Positions 1 through 7,807 of a DNA stretch of 64,000 nt are shown piece after piece. The position numbers and the translations under genes were made by a program. This DNA comes from Arthrobacter sp. SW1 (GTDB lineage Bacteria; Actinomycetota; Actinomycetes; Actinomycetales; Micrococcaceae), in assembly GCF_001766675.1 (NCBI RefSeq), contig NZ_MJLT01000068.1, forward strand, positions 97,306 through 161,305, read 5' to 3'. Position 1 is the stretch's first letter, and each line of letters opens with the position of its first letter. The notes beneath the pieces are model-generated. The model was given only the letters and a program-made list of their open reading frames with translations, made no database searches and was not told where the DNA came from.

Positions 1-288
1 ATCCGGCAGGGCCACTCCCTGGTGCATATCGACCACGGCAAGGTGCTCTTCAAAGCCGAACTCGGGGCGGTGACTCCCGAGGTGAGCCAGGTGCAGGGCG
101 TCTGGCTCAATCCCGAAATCCGCGGGCGGGGCCTGAGCGCCGGCTACATGGCCGCCGTCGTGATCCTTGCCCGGAGGTTCGCCCCGGTCACCAGCCTGTA
201 CGTCAACCACTACAACCTGCGTGCCCGGGCCAGCTATGAGCGCGTGGGCTTCGAGCAGCTCGGAACTTTTGCCACGGTGCTTTACTGA
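1..288 (+). CDS. GNAT-family N-acetyltransferase, C-terminal part
   Basis: The reading frame is open from the first base, so the gene begins upstream of the window and only the last 95 residues are seen. They contain an acetyl-CoA binding type segment (VWLNPEIRGRGLSAGYM) in which RGRGLSAG matches the GNAT motif A consensus R/Q-x-x-G-x-G/A, followed by the YVNHYNLRARASYERVGFE segment typical of the GNAT C-terminal strand-helix. This resembles the actinobacterial DUF4081-GNAT proteins. The substrate is unknown. It ends 129 bases before the first lipoprotein gene. Confidence 0.8.
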   Translation: MRQGHSLVHIDHGKVLFKAELGAVTPEVSQVQGVWLNPEIRGRGLSAGYMAAVVILARRFAPVTSLYVNHYNLRARASYERVGFEQLGTFATVLY

Positions 289-417
289 CAGAGCTTTACT
301 GACGGACTCGTTACGGATCATCCCCGACTTTACAAGGCGCTTTGTGCGGCGTGGTTTACCCTGTCCCGCGGGGGACACTCGCATACCCAGCAGAACCGCA
401 ACCTCATCGGGGAGTCC

Positions 418-1158
418 ATGAAGAACGCACGTCGCATTGTCCTGGCAGTTTCTGCTGCCGCCGTCCTGTCCGTCACGGCCTGCTCCGCACCCGCCCCGTC
501 GGCGTCCCCCGAAGCGCAGGCCCAGCCGGTCCAGCTCCCGCTCCAGGAGAGCGCCGCCTTCAAGAAGCGCACCGAGGCCGAACTTACCGCCCTGCTCAAG
601 GCCGCCAAGGACGCGGACGGCAAGCCTTTCACGGTGATGCCCGCCGCCCAGCTGAAGAAGGGCGTCGACGCTGCAAAGTCCATGGCCTCCTCCACCAAGG
701 TGACTCCGGCGGAATGCGCCAGTGCCAGCGCGAGCTTCTCCGGCGGTCTCCAGGCCCTCACGGGGGCAAGCTACGCGGCCGCGACCTCCCCGGCCAACAA
801 GCAGGGTGTCCCGGCCCAGACCATCAGCCTGGTATCCGGCCTGAGTGAGGAACAACTCAACGCCGATCTCGAAAAGAACGCCACCCAGGCCGAGAAGTGC
901 AAGAACGTGACTGTCGAGGTCATGGGCCAGAAGGTGGAAGCTTCCGTGGAGAAGCTTGACGTCGCATCGGCTGTTCCGGGTGCCATCGCCCTCAAGACCG
1001 TCACCAAGAGCGGGGCCGGCGAAAGCACCCAGCTCCTCGTGGCGGCGGTCAAGGGCGGAGTAGCCTTGTCGAGCCTTTACGTCAGCACCGGCGATGCTGC
1101 CGAAGAGCTCAAGAAGGCGGCTGCCACCTTGGACACCGTGGCGGCGGGAATCAAGTAG
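418..1158 (+). CDS. Predicted lipoprotein, tandem copy 1
   Basis: This 246-residue protein has a basic N-terminus (MKNARRIVLA), a hydrophobic core and a lipobox V-T-A-C with the acylated cysteine at residue 22, so it should be anchored to the outer face of the membrane. The mature part has two further conserved cysteines (in TPAECAS and AEKCKN) that could form a disulfide. I recognise no catalytic family. It is about 60% identical by eye to the next gene, including the signal peptide and even the bases just upstream of the start, which points to tandem duplication. The start is the ATG after a GGGGAG ribosome site. A TACCCT -10-like element lies at 357-362. Confidence 0.8.
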   Translation: MKNARRIVLAVSAAAVLSVTACSAPAPSASPEAQAQPVQLPLQESAAFKKRTEAELTALLKAAKDADGKPFTVMPAAQLKKGVDAAKSMASSTKVTPAECASASASFSGGLQALTGASYAAATSPANKQGVPAQTISLVSGLSEEQLNADLEKNATQAEKCKNVTVEVMGQKVEASVEKLDVASAVPGAIALKTVTKSGAGESTQLLVAAVKGGVALSSLYVSTGDAAEELKKAAATLDTVAAGIK

Positions 1159-1341
1159 CGTTCACCGCCAGGGCCGCCCGGTGGCTGGTCTGCCGGGACG
1201 GCCCGTGACGGGACCGTAGCCGCCGCCTGGCAATGGGGAGTTCTGCCCGTCGCCCGCGGAACAGAACGTCCAACGATTGGAATAGTCTGGACCGCGGGAG
1301 CGCCTGCTCCTTCCTGAACCGTAACCTCACCGGGGGAACCT

Positions 1342-2043
1342 ATGAAGAACGCACGTCGCATTGTCCTTGCCTTGTCCGCAGCCGCCGCACTCTCTGTTAC
1401 CGCTTGTTCCGCTCCGGCCCAGCAGCCCTCCGGGCAGAACGCCGCAGCATTCAAGAAATACAGCGAAGCCGAGCTGACGGCCCTCCTTGAACAGGCAAAG
1501 GACTCCGAGGGCAAGGCCCTCACCGTCATGCCTGCGGCGGAACTGAAGAAGGGCCTCGAACTGACCAAGTCGATGGCGGCCAGCACCAAGGTCACCCCTG
1601 CCGAATGCGCTTCCTCGAACGTGACGGGCGGGCTCCAGGCCCTGTCCGGCGCCACCGCTGCCGCTGCCACCTCGGCGCCCGACGCCACCGGAGTGCCCCT
1701 CGAAACGGTCAGCCTCGTCTCCGGCCTGAGCGAAGACGCCCTCACCGGCGACGTCGACAAGATGAAGGAGCAGGCCGAGAAGTGCAAGGCCGTGACGATC
1801 GAGGTCGCCGGCCAGAAGGTCGAAGCGGGCTTCGAACCGATTGAGATCTCCTCGGAAACGCCCGGCGCTGTCGCCATCAAGTCGACCACCAAGGCATCCG
1901 GCGCGGAAAGCACTCAGGTCATCGTTGCCGCAGTGAAGGGCGGCGTGGCCGTGTCCAGTGTGTACGTCAGCACCGGCAGCGCCGAGGCTGACGCCAAGAA
2001 GGCCGTGGCCACCCTCGACTCCGTGGCAGCACTCATCAAGTAG
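1342..2043 (+). CDS. Predicted lipoprotein, tandem copy 2
   Basis: This is a 233-residue paralogue of the preceding gene. The first ten residues are identical, the lipobox V-T-A-C again ends at cysteine 22, and the two downstream cysteines (AECAS, AEKCKA) are kept. It lacks about ten residues of the proline/alanine-rich linker after the lipobox found in copy 1. A 183-base gap separates the copies and holds a TAGTCT -10-like element at 1283-1288, so copy 2 probably has its own promoter. No function is assigned; a surface-exposed sensor or ligand-binding role is only a guess. Confidence 0.8.
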   Translation: MKNARRIVLALSAAAALSVTACSAPAQQPSGQNAAAFKKYSEAELTALLEQAKDSEGKALTVMPAAELKKGLELTKSMAASTKVTPAECASSNVTGGLQALSGATAAAATSAPDATGVPLETVSLVSGLSEDALTGDVDKMKEQAEKCKAVTIEVAGQKVEAGFEPIEISSETPGAVAIKSTTKASGAESTQVIVAAVKGGVAVSSVYVSTGSAEADAKKAVATLDSVAALIK

Positions 2044-2079
2044 CCCCCGGCCCGAACCACGCCCCGGGCGTCCGGCCCC

Positions 2080-2727
2080 TCACGGTTCCTTGGAAGAATC
2101 CTCTTCCAACGGCTCCGCGAGGTAGCGCCGGATGTTCGGGGCGATCATCTTGACCACCTCGTCCGGGGCCGCCGAGGCCAAGGGCTCCAAACGGATCACG
2201 TAGCGGACCAGCATGAGCCCCACCACCTGTGTGGCCACGAGGTTGCCGCGCAGGGCACGTTCCGCGGGGCTTCCGGGCAAGCCGTCCATGATTCTTTGCA
2301 GGATGGTCCGGGAGACCAGCTCGCGCAACAGGGCCGTCTTGGCCTTGGACCCGATGGTGCCGCGCAGGAACGCCACCAGGCTGTGTTGTGCCGGGCTTTC
2401 CCACAGACGCAGCACGGCCAGCACGATTTCCTCGGCACGCCGCGCGGGGTCGGGGGAGCTGACGCCGGAAAGGACCTGGACCGGATCCGCCGGCAGGTCC
2501 ACGCTGAAGGCGAAAAGTTCGTCTTTGCCTTTGAAGTAATGATGGACCAGGGCAGGGTCCACTCCGGCCTCGCGGGCCACCTGCCGCAGGCTGGTGCCGT
2601 CGAAGCCATGCTCGGCGAACAGCCTGCGCGCCGCCGCCAGGATGGCCGCACGGGAATCGTTTGCTCCGCCGCGCCGGCCGCGGCGGCCTGCGGGAGCATC
2701 GGCAGGTACCGGAAGCTGGCCGCTCAT
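2080..2727 (-). CDS. TetR-family transcriptional repressor of the ABC exporter operon
   Basis: A 215-residue TetR protein. The N-terminal helix-turn-helix covers about residues 25-70 (AILAAARRLFAEHGFDGTSL, then VDPALVHHYFKGKDELF), followed by a helical ligand domain. The ATG at 2727 is chosen because it overlaps the stop of the upstream permease gene as ATGA, which implies translational coupling; a longer frame to 2808 would lie inside the permease. It is the last gene of a three-gene operon (ATPase, permease, TetR). The perfect inverted repeat at 4286-4309 over the operon promoter is its likely operator, so the operon should be autoregulated. The inducing compound is unknown. Confidence 0.9.
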   Translation of the reverse strand: MSGQLPVPADAPAGRRGRRGGANDSRAAILAAARRLFAEHGFDGTSLRQVAREAGVDPALVHHYFKGKDELFAFSVDLPADPVQVLSGVSSPDPARRAEEIVLAVLRLWESPAQHSLVAFLRGTIGSKAKTALLRELVSRTILQRIMDGLPGSPAERALRGNLVATQVVGLMLVRYVIRLEPLASAAPDEVVKMIAPNIRRYLAEPLEEDSSKEP

Positions 2728-3479
2728 CGGGTCTGACGCCGCAGGGTCAGGGATGCCAGGACAAGAACCACAAGCACAATGATGCCAATGGTCGTCGCGT
2801 CGTCCCACATCAAGCGGGTGGCTTCCTCGTTCGTGGCGATTTCCTTGAGCGCATCCACCGAGAACGTCAGCGGCAGCACGTTGGAAATGTTCTCCAGCAC
2901 CTCATTCATCTGCTCCCGCGGCACGAACAGGCCGCACAGCAGGATCTGCGGAACCACCACCACGGGCATGAACTGCACGGCCTGGAACTCGGTCCTGGCA
3001 AACGCAGAGCACAGCAGGCCCAGCGCCACCCCCAGCACCGCGTTGATCACGGCGATCATCACCACGTAGCCCGGGCTGCCTTTGATGTCGAGGTTGAACA
3101 CCCAATACGCCACTGCCGTCGCGACCAGCGACTGCAAGGCGGCCATGACCGAGAACGCGATCGCATAGCCGAACAGCAGGTCCGCCTTGTGGATCGGCGT
3201 CGTCAGCAGGCGCTCGAGGGTCCCGGTGGTCCGTTCGCGCAGCATGGTGATCGAGGTGACCAGGAACATCACCACGAAGGGGAAGATCGCCAGCATCATG
3301 AGGCCCACGCGGTCGAAGGTGCGGGGCATGCCCGGAGGCAGCGTCTCGTTTTCGAACAGGTAGTAGACGGCGGTCAGCAGCAGGGCCGGGACCACCAGGA
3401 TCAGGGCGATGCTGCGGTGGTCGTGGCGCAGCTGCTCCAGGACCCGGCGGCTGGTCGCCAGCATCATCCGGGGGTTCAT
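2724..3479 (-). CDS. ABC-2 type exporter permease
   Basis: This 251-residue integral membrane protein has about six hydrophobic segments and the ABC-2 signature region with the cytoplasmic loop LRERTTGTLERLLTTPI and the LCGLFVPREQMNE segment of the drug-export NodJ/DrrB-like group. The ATG at 3479 shares one base with the stop of the ATPase gene (TGATG). It should pair with that ATPase to export a hydrophobic compound under control of the TetR gene that follows. Substrate unknown. Confidence 0.9.
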   Translation of the reverse strand: MNPRMMLATSRRVLEQLRHDHRSIALILVVPALLLTAVYYLFENETLPPGMPRTFDRVGLMMLAIFPFVVMFLVTSITMLRERTTGTLERLLTTPIHKADLLFGYAIAFSVMAALQSLVATAVAYWVFNLDIKGSPGYVVMIAVINAVLGVALGLLCSAFARTEFQAVQFMPVVVVPQILLCGLFVPREQMNEVLENISNVLPLTFSVDALKEIATNEEATRLMWDDATTIGIIVLVVLVLASLTLRRQTR

Positions 3480-4270
3480 CACGCAACCTGGCTTTCGTTG
3501 TGGTTCCGGCCGGGGCGGCCCTCCGCCTCCCGGATCAGGTGCAGGAACGCCTGTTCGAGGTCTGCGCTGTGGCCGCGTTCGCCGAGTTCCGCCGGTGTGA
3601 GGCCGGCCATCAGCTCGCCGTTGCGCAACAGCAGCAGGGACGAACAGTGCGAGGCTTCCTCCATTACATGGCTGGAGACGAGCAGGGCGGTGCCGGACTC
3701 GGCCATCGCCGCGAAGCGTTCCCACAGCTCGGCACGCAGCACGGGGTCCAGGCCCACGGTGGGTTCATCGAGCACCAGCAGCTTGGGCTTTGCAACCAAA
3801 GCGCATGCCAGCGACACCCGGCTGAACTGCCCGCCGGACAGGTCCGCGGTGCGCTGCCGGGCGAAGTCCGTGAGCCCGACGGCGGCAATCGCCTCTGCGG
3901 TGCCGGCCGCCGTCGCGCGGTGCATCGCCCCGAAATACCTGACGTTCGCTTCGACGCTCAGGTCGGGATAGACGCTGGGGGACTGGGTGACGTACCCGAC
4001 CTCGTGCCGCAGGGCGGCGGAGCCGGCTGGCTTGCCGAGGACGGTGACCGTTCCCGAGGAGATCCGTTGCGCACCGACGATGGCGCGCATGAGCGTGGTC
4101 TTTCCGCTGCCGGAGGGGCCGAGCAGGCCGGTGATCCGGCCGGCGTCGATGGTGAAATCCAGGCCGCGCAGGATCTTTGTCCGGCCTCGGGTGACGTGAA
4201 GATCCCTGGCCAGGACGGCCGGTCCGGGGCCGGGCTGCTCCGCTGCGTGCCGGGCTGTTCGATTAATCAT
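3479..4270 (-). CDS. ABC exporter ATP-binding protein
   Basis: A 263-residue ATPase with Walker A GPSGSGKTT (residues 51-59), Q-loop YVTQSPSVYPDLS, signature LSGGQFSR, Walker B LLVLDEP and the H-loop SSHVMEEA. The order matches DrrA/CcmA-type multidrug exporters. The start is the ATG at 4270, which has GGAGG five bases upstream; a GTG further upstream at 4297 would fall inside the operator and is rejected. First gene of the exporter operon, transcribed from the promoter at 4309-4337. Confidence 0.93.
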   Translation of the reverse strand: MINRTARHAAEQPGPGPAVLARDLHVTRGRTKILRGLDFTIDAGRITGLLGPSGSGKTTLMRAIVGAQRISSGTVTVLGKPAGSAALRHEVGYVTQSPSVYPDLSVEANVRYFGAMHRATAAGTAEAIAAVGLTDFARQRTADLSGGQFSRVSLACALVAKPKLLVLDEPTVGLDPVLRAELWERFAAMAESGTALLVSSHVMEEASHCSSLLLLRNGELMAGLTPAELGERGHSADLEQAFLHLIREAEGRPGRNHNESQVA

Positions 4271-4285
4271 GGCAACCTCCACGAA

Positions 4286-4309
4286 TGAATTCATCACCTG
4301 ATGAATTCA
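4286..4309. promoter_or_regulatory. Candidate TetR operator, perfect inverted repeat
   Basis: Two 11-base arms, TGAATTCATCA and its exact complement, are separated by CC. The site covers the transcription start region just downstream of the -10 element of the exporter operon, where a repressor would block transcription. Length and symmetry fit a TetR dimer operator, and the operon encodes one. Confidence 0.85.
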
Positions 4310-4337
4310 AGGTAGGCGCGTGTCTGTCTGCCGTCAA
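4309..4337 (-). promoter_or_regulatory. Promoter of the ABC exporter/TetR operon
   Basis: On the minus strand TTGACG (4337-4332) and TACCTT (4314-4309) are separated by 17 bases, a near-consensus housekeeping promoter. The predicted start near 4302 lies inside the inverted repeat at 4286-4309. Confidence 0.75.
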
Positions 4338-4412
4338 TGGCCCCTGCGGGCAGCCGGTAGATTAGTACACAGTAGTTTTAGCCATCCCTTGCCACAGAAA
4401 CGGATTCTGCCC

Positions 4413-6224
4413 GTGGTCGTTCGCCTCTCCCAGCTGTTCCTGCGCACCTTGCGTGAAGATCCCGTCGACGCCGAGGTCGCCAGCCACAAGCTGCTCGTCC
4501 GTGCGGGCTACATCCGCCGCGCCGCCCCCGGCATCTACACCTGGCTGCCGCTGGGCCTGAGCGTGCTGCGCAAGGTCGAACAGATCATCCGTGAGGAAAT
4601 GGCCGCCATCGGTGCCCAGGAAGTGCACTTCCCGGCCCTGCTGCCCAAGGAACCCTACGAGGCCACCAACCGCTGGACCGAATATGGCGACGGCATCTTC
4701 CGCCTGAAGGACCGCAAGGACGCGGACTACCTGCTGGCGCCCACGCACGAGGAAATGTTCACCCTCCTGGTCAAGGACCTGTACTCCTCGTACAAGGACC
4801 TGCCCCTGAGCATCTACCAGATCCAGAACAAGTACCGCGATGAAGCCCGCCCGCGGGCCGGCCTGCTCCGCGGCCGCGAGTTCATCATGAAGGACTCCTA
4901 CTCTTTCGACGTGGACGACGCCGGCCTGGACGCCAGCTACGCCGCGCACCGCGCCGCCTACATCCGCATCTTCGAGCGCCTCGGCCTCGAGGTTGTTCCG
5001 GTCGCCGCTACCGCCGGCGCCATGGGCGGTTCCAAGAGCGAGGAATTCCTGCACCCCACCGAGATCGGCGAGGACACCTTCGTGCGCTCCGCCGGCGGCT
5101 ACGCGGCCAACGTGGAAGCCGTCACCACGGTCGCGCCCGAGCCGATCGACTTCAGCAACGCGCCCGCGGCCCGCGTCCTGGACACCCCGGACACGCCCAC
5201 CATCGACACCCTCGTCACGGCGTCGAACGTGCTCGCCCCGCGCAGCGAGGCCGACGGCGGCGCGTGGACTGCCGCGGACACCCTCAAGAACGTCGTGCTC
5301 GCCGTAACGCTGCCCACCGGTGAACGCCAGCTCGTCGTCATCGGCGTTCCCGGCGACCGTGCCGTGGACCTCAAGCGCGTCGAAGCCAACATCGGCGCCT
5401 TCCTGCCGGTCGCCGGCGAGATCGGCCTGGAAGCAGCCAACGACGACGACCTCAAGAAGCAGCCCCTCATCGTCAAGGGCTACCTCGGCCCCGGCCTCAC
5501 GCTGGACGAACCCCTCCTGGGCAGCGAGAGCGCCACCAAGCTCCTGTACCTCGTTGATCCCCGCGTTGTCAGCGGCACCACCTGGATCACCGGAGCCAAC
5601 GAAGCCGGCAAGCACGTCTACGACCTGGTGGCCGGGCGCGACTTCAGCTGGGACGGCGTCATCGAATGCACCGAGGTGCGCGAAGGCGATCCCGCCCCGG
5701 ACGGCAGCGGCCCCCTGGAGCTGGCCCGCGGCATCGAGATGGGCCACATCTTCCAGCTTGGCCGCAAGTACGCCGAGGCCCTGGACCTGAAGGTCCTGGA
5801 CCAGAACGGCAAGCAGGTGGTGGTGACCATGGGCTCCTACGGCGTGGGCGTGACCCGTGCCGTGGCGGCCCTGGCCGAATCCAACAACGACGACCGCGGC
5901 CTGATCTGGCCGCGTTCCGTGGCACCGGCCGATGTCCACGTGGTGGCCGTCGGCCGCGGCGAGGAAATCTTCGAAGCTGCAGAGAAGCTCTCCGCCGAGC
6001 TCGAAGCAGCCGGCCTGGACGTCATCTACGACGACCGGCCCAAGGTTTCCCCCGGCGTGAAGTTCGGCGACGCGGAACTCGTAGGCGTGCCCACCATCCT
6101 CGCCGTCGGCAAGGGCCTGGCGAACGGCGTGGTGGAGGTCAAGGACCGTCGCAGCGGCGAGGCCGAGGACGTCGCCGTCGAAAAGGCCGTGGACTACGTG
6201 GTCAACGCCGTCCGCCAGAAGTGA
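4413..6224 (+). CDS. proS: Prolyl-tRNA synthetase (bacterial type)
   Basis: A class II aminoacyl-tRNA synthetase of 603 residues that charges tRNA-Pro. It has the bacterial-type layout: N-terminal catalytic part with RLSQLFLRTLREDP, the motif 2 region (KYRDEARPRAGLLRGREFIMKD), a long editing/insertion domain in the middle, motif 3 (GSYGVGVTRAVAALAE) and a C-terminal anticodon domain. The GTG at 4413 is chosen because family members begin with the VVRLSQ segment; the frame is open upstream to 4320 but that part has no family match. The next gene starts inside its stop codon. Confidence 0.95.
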   Translation: MVVRLSQLFLRTLREDPVDAEVASHKLLVRAGYIRRAAPGIYTWLPLGLSVLRKVEQIIREEMAAIGAQEVHFPALLPKEPYEATNRWTEYGDGIFRLKDRKDADYLLAPTHEEMFTLLVKDLYSSYKDLPLSIYQIQNKYRDEARPRAGLLRGREFIMKDSYSFDVDDAGLDASYAAHRAAYIRIFERLGLEVVPVAATAGAMGGSKSEEFLHPTEIGEDTFVRSAGGYAANVEAVTTVAPEPIDFSNAPAARVLDTPDTPTIDTLVTASNVLAPRSEADGGAWTAADTLKNVVLAVTLPTGERQLVVIGVPGDRAVDLKRVEANIGAFLPVAGEIGLEAANDDDLKKQPLIVKGYLGPGLTLDEPLLGSESATKLLYLVDPRVVSGTTWITGANEAGKHVYDLVAGRDFSWDGVIECTEVREGDPAPDGSGPLELARGIEMGHIFQLGRKYAEALDLKVLDQNGKQVVVTMGSYGVGVTRAVAALAESNNDDRGLIWPRSVAPADVHVVAVGRGEEIFEAAEKLSAELEAAGLDVIYDDRPKVSPGVKFGDAELVGVPTILAVGKGLANGVVEVKDRRSGEAEDVAVEKAVDYVVNAVRQK

Positions 6225-7012
6225 TTTCCGGCTTCGAATCCATCGAGGCCGCCACGCTCCTGATGATCGTGGTGGCCGGATTCGCCGCAGGCTGGGTTGA
6301 CGCCGTGGTGGGCGGCGGGGGACTGATCCAGCTCCCCGCCCTCCTCCTGGTTCCCGGCATCACCCCGGTCCAGGCGTTGGCCACCAACAAGATGGGCTCC
6401 ATCTTCGGCACCGCCACGAGCGCCACCACCTACTACCGGCGGGTCGGCCCGGACCTGAAAACGGCCGTGCCGATGGCGGTGATCGCCCTCGCCGGAAGCT
6501 TCGGCGGGGCGCTGCTCGCGGCGAACCTGCCGGCGTCGGTCTTCAAGCCGATCATTGTGGTGGCGCTCGTCGTCGTCGCGCTGTTCACCGCCTTCCGGCC
6601 GAACGCCGGCGAGCTCACCGCCCTCCGGCACGACGGCCACAAGCACTACGTGGTTGCCTGCCTGATCGGTGCGGTGATCGGTTTCTACGACGGGCTGATC
6701 GGCCCCGGTACGGGCTCCTTCCTGGTGATCGCCCTCGTCTCGGCGATGGGCTACGCCTTCCTCGAAGCCAGTGCCAAGGCCAAGATCGTCAACATGGCCA
6801 CCAATGCCGGTGCGCTGCTGTTCTTCCTGCCGCACGGCTCGCTGCTCTGGGGTGTAGGACTGCTGTTGGGCGCCGCCAACATGGCAGGCGGCTACCTGGG
6901 CGCCCGCACCGCGGTGAAGAAGGGAAGCAAGTTTGTCCGCGCGGTCTTCCTCCTGGTGGTTGCCGCGCTGATCATCAAGCTCAGCATCGACGTCTGGCAG
7001 GATCTCGCCTGA
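6221..7012 (+). CDS. TauE/SafE-family membrane exporter
   Basis: A 263-residue membrane protein with about seven or eight hydrophobic segments and two related halves, each starting with the family hallmark: AGWVDAVVGGGGLIQLPAL and YDGLIGPGTGSFLVI. The family exports sulfite or organosulfur anions, but the substrate here is not known. Its GTG start overlaps the proS stop (GTGA), so it is translated by coupling to proS; a functional link to proline charging is not evident. Confidence 0.9.
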   Translation: MISGFESIEAATLLMIVVAGFAAGWVDAVVGGGGLIQLPALLLVPGITPVQALATNKMGSIFGTATSATTYYRRVGPDLKTAVPMAVIALAGSFGGALLAANLPASVFKPIIVVALVVVALFTAFRPNAGELTALRHDGHKHYVVACLIGAVIGFYDGLIGPGTGSFLVIALVSAMGYAFLEASAKAKIVNMATNAGALLFFLPHGSLLWGVGLLLGAANMAGGYLGARTAVKKGSKFVRAVFLLVVAALIIKLSIDVWQDLA

Positions 7013-7027
7013 AGGCCGCCCGTGCCG

Positions 7028-7735
7028 TCAGGATTCAGTCCCGTTGACCGCTGCTAGGATCGCTTCGCCGAGCTCCCGCGGGCGGGTGAACTGCGGCCAG
7101 TGCCCGGTGGGCAGGTCCATGTAGCTGACGTTCTTCATGCGGGCGAGCTCGGCGGTGAACGGCGAGCCGTCCTCGATCCACTCAAGCAACATGCTGGACG
7201 GGAACTCGCAGGCGATGATCGTGGCCGGAACCCCGTAACGGCGCTCGTCCTGCAGGCGCTGCTTGTCGTAGGCCACGCCCTTCGGCTGGGGGATGGCGCG
7301 GTTGCGGAACATCTCGCGCAGCTCGGCGTTCAGGTCCACCAGATCGGCCTCCTCGAACAGATCCCACGGAGGCAGCGGGATCTCATCGCCCCGGGCCGGC
7401 AGTTCATCGTTGATGACGCCGCCCTCGCCCAGCGGCCCGGCGTCCACGTAGATGGCGCGTGCAACCCGGTCCGGCCGGGCATCCAGCACGCCGTGGATGA
7501 TCGCGCCACCGCCTGAGTGGCCCACCAGGACCACAGGATCCTCAGCGGCATCCACGGCGGCGGTAACCGCGTCGATGTGGTCCCGCAGGCCGATACCGGC
7601 GCGCGGCGCATCAACAGACTCAAGCCCCGGCAAGGTCAGGGGCATGACCCGGTGGCCGGCCTCGGTGAGCGGCGGGGTCACCTCCGACCATGACGAAGCA
7701 TCCAACCAGAACCCGGGAACAAGGATGATGTCCAT
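7028..7735 (-). CDS. Alpha/beta-hydrolase
   Basis: A 235-residue alpha/beta-hydrolase fold protein with the nucleophile elbow GHSGGG, an N-terminal LVPGFWLDASSW oxyanion region and a C-terminal PTGHWPQF segment that carries the catalytic histidine. Substrate unknown; the fold includes esterases, lactonases and haloalkane dehalogenases. The ATG at 7735 is chosen because a TAGGGT -10 element ends seven bases upstream. It is divergent from the PLP decarboxylase gene; the two promoters share 72 bases. Confidence 0.88.
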   Translation of the reverse strand: MDIILVPGFWLDASSWSEVTPPLTEAGHRVMPLTLPGLESVDAPRAGIGLRDHIDAVTAAVDAAEDPVVLVGHSGGGAIIHGVLDARPDRVARAIYVDAGPLGEGGVINDELPARGDEIPLPPWDLFEEADLVDLNAELREMFRNRAIPQPKGVAYDKQRLQDERRYGVPATIIACEFPSSMLLEWIEDGSPFTAELARMKNVSYMDLPTGHWPQFTRPRELGEAILAAVNGTES

Positions 7736-7742
7736 GGTCGGT

Positions 7743-7748
7743 ACCCTA
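7743..7748 (-). promoter_or_regulatory. -10 element of the hydrolase gene (leaderless)
   Basis: TAGGGT on the minus strand ends seven bases before the ATG at 7735, placing the transcription start at or next to the start codon. Confidence 0.6.
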
Positions 7749-7795
7749 CGCGGAGCCACTGACAGGAAGCCATGTTTTCCCGGAGCCCGCAGGCG

Positions 7796-7801
7796 TAGCA
7801 T
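7796..7801 (+). promoter_or_regulatory. -10 element of the PLP decarboxylase gene (leaderless)
   Basis: TAGCAT ends six bases before the ATG at 7808; no ribosome site is present. Confidence 0.6.
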
Positions 7802-7807
7802 GCTCGC

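Noticed and set aside
2661..3971. Plus-strand frame opposite the ABC permease/ATPase genes
   Set aside because: His/Gln/Arg-rich low-complexity translation; the minus-strand genes have clear ABC motifs and coupling.
4271..4297. Upstream GTG start for the ABC ATPase
   Set aside because: It lies inside the operator and downstream elements; the ATG at 4270 has a consensus ribosome site.
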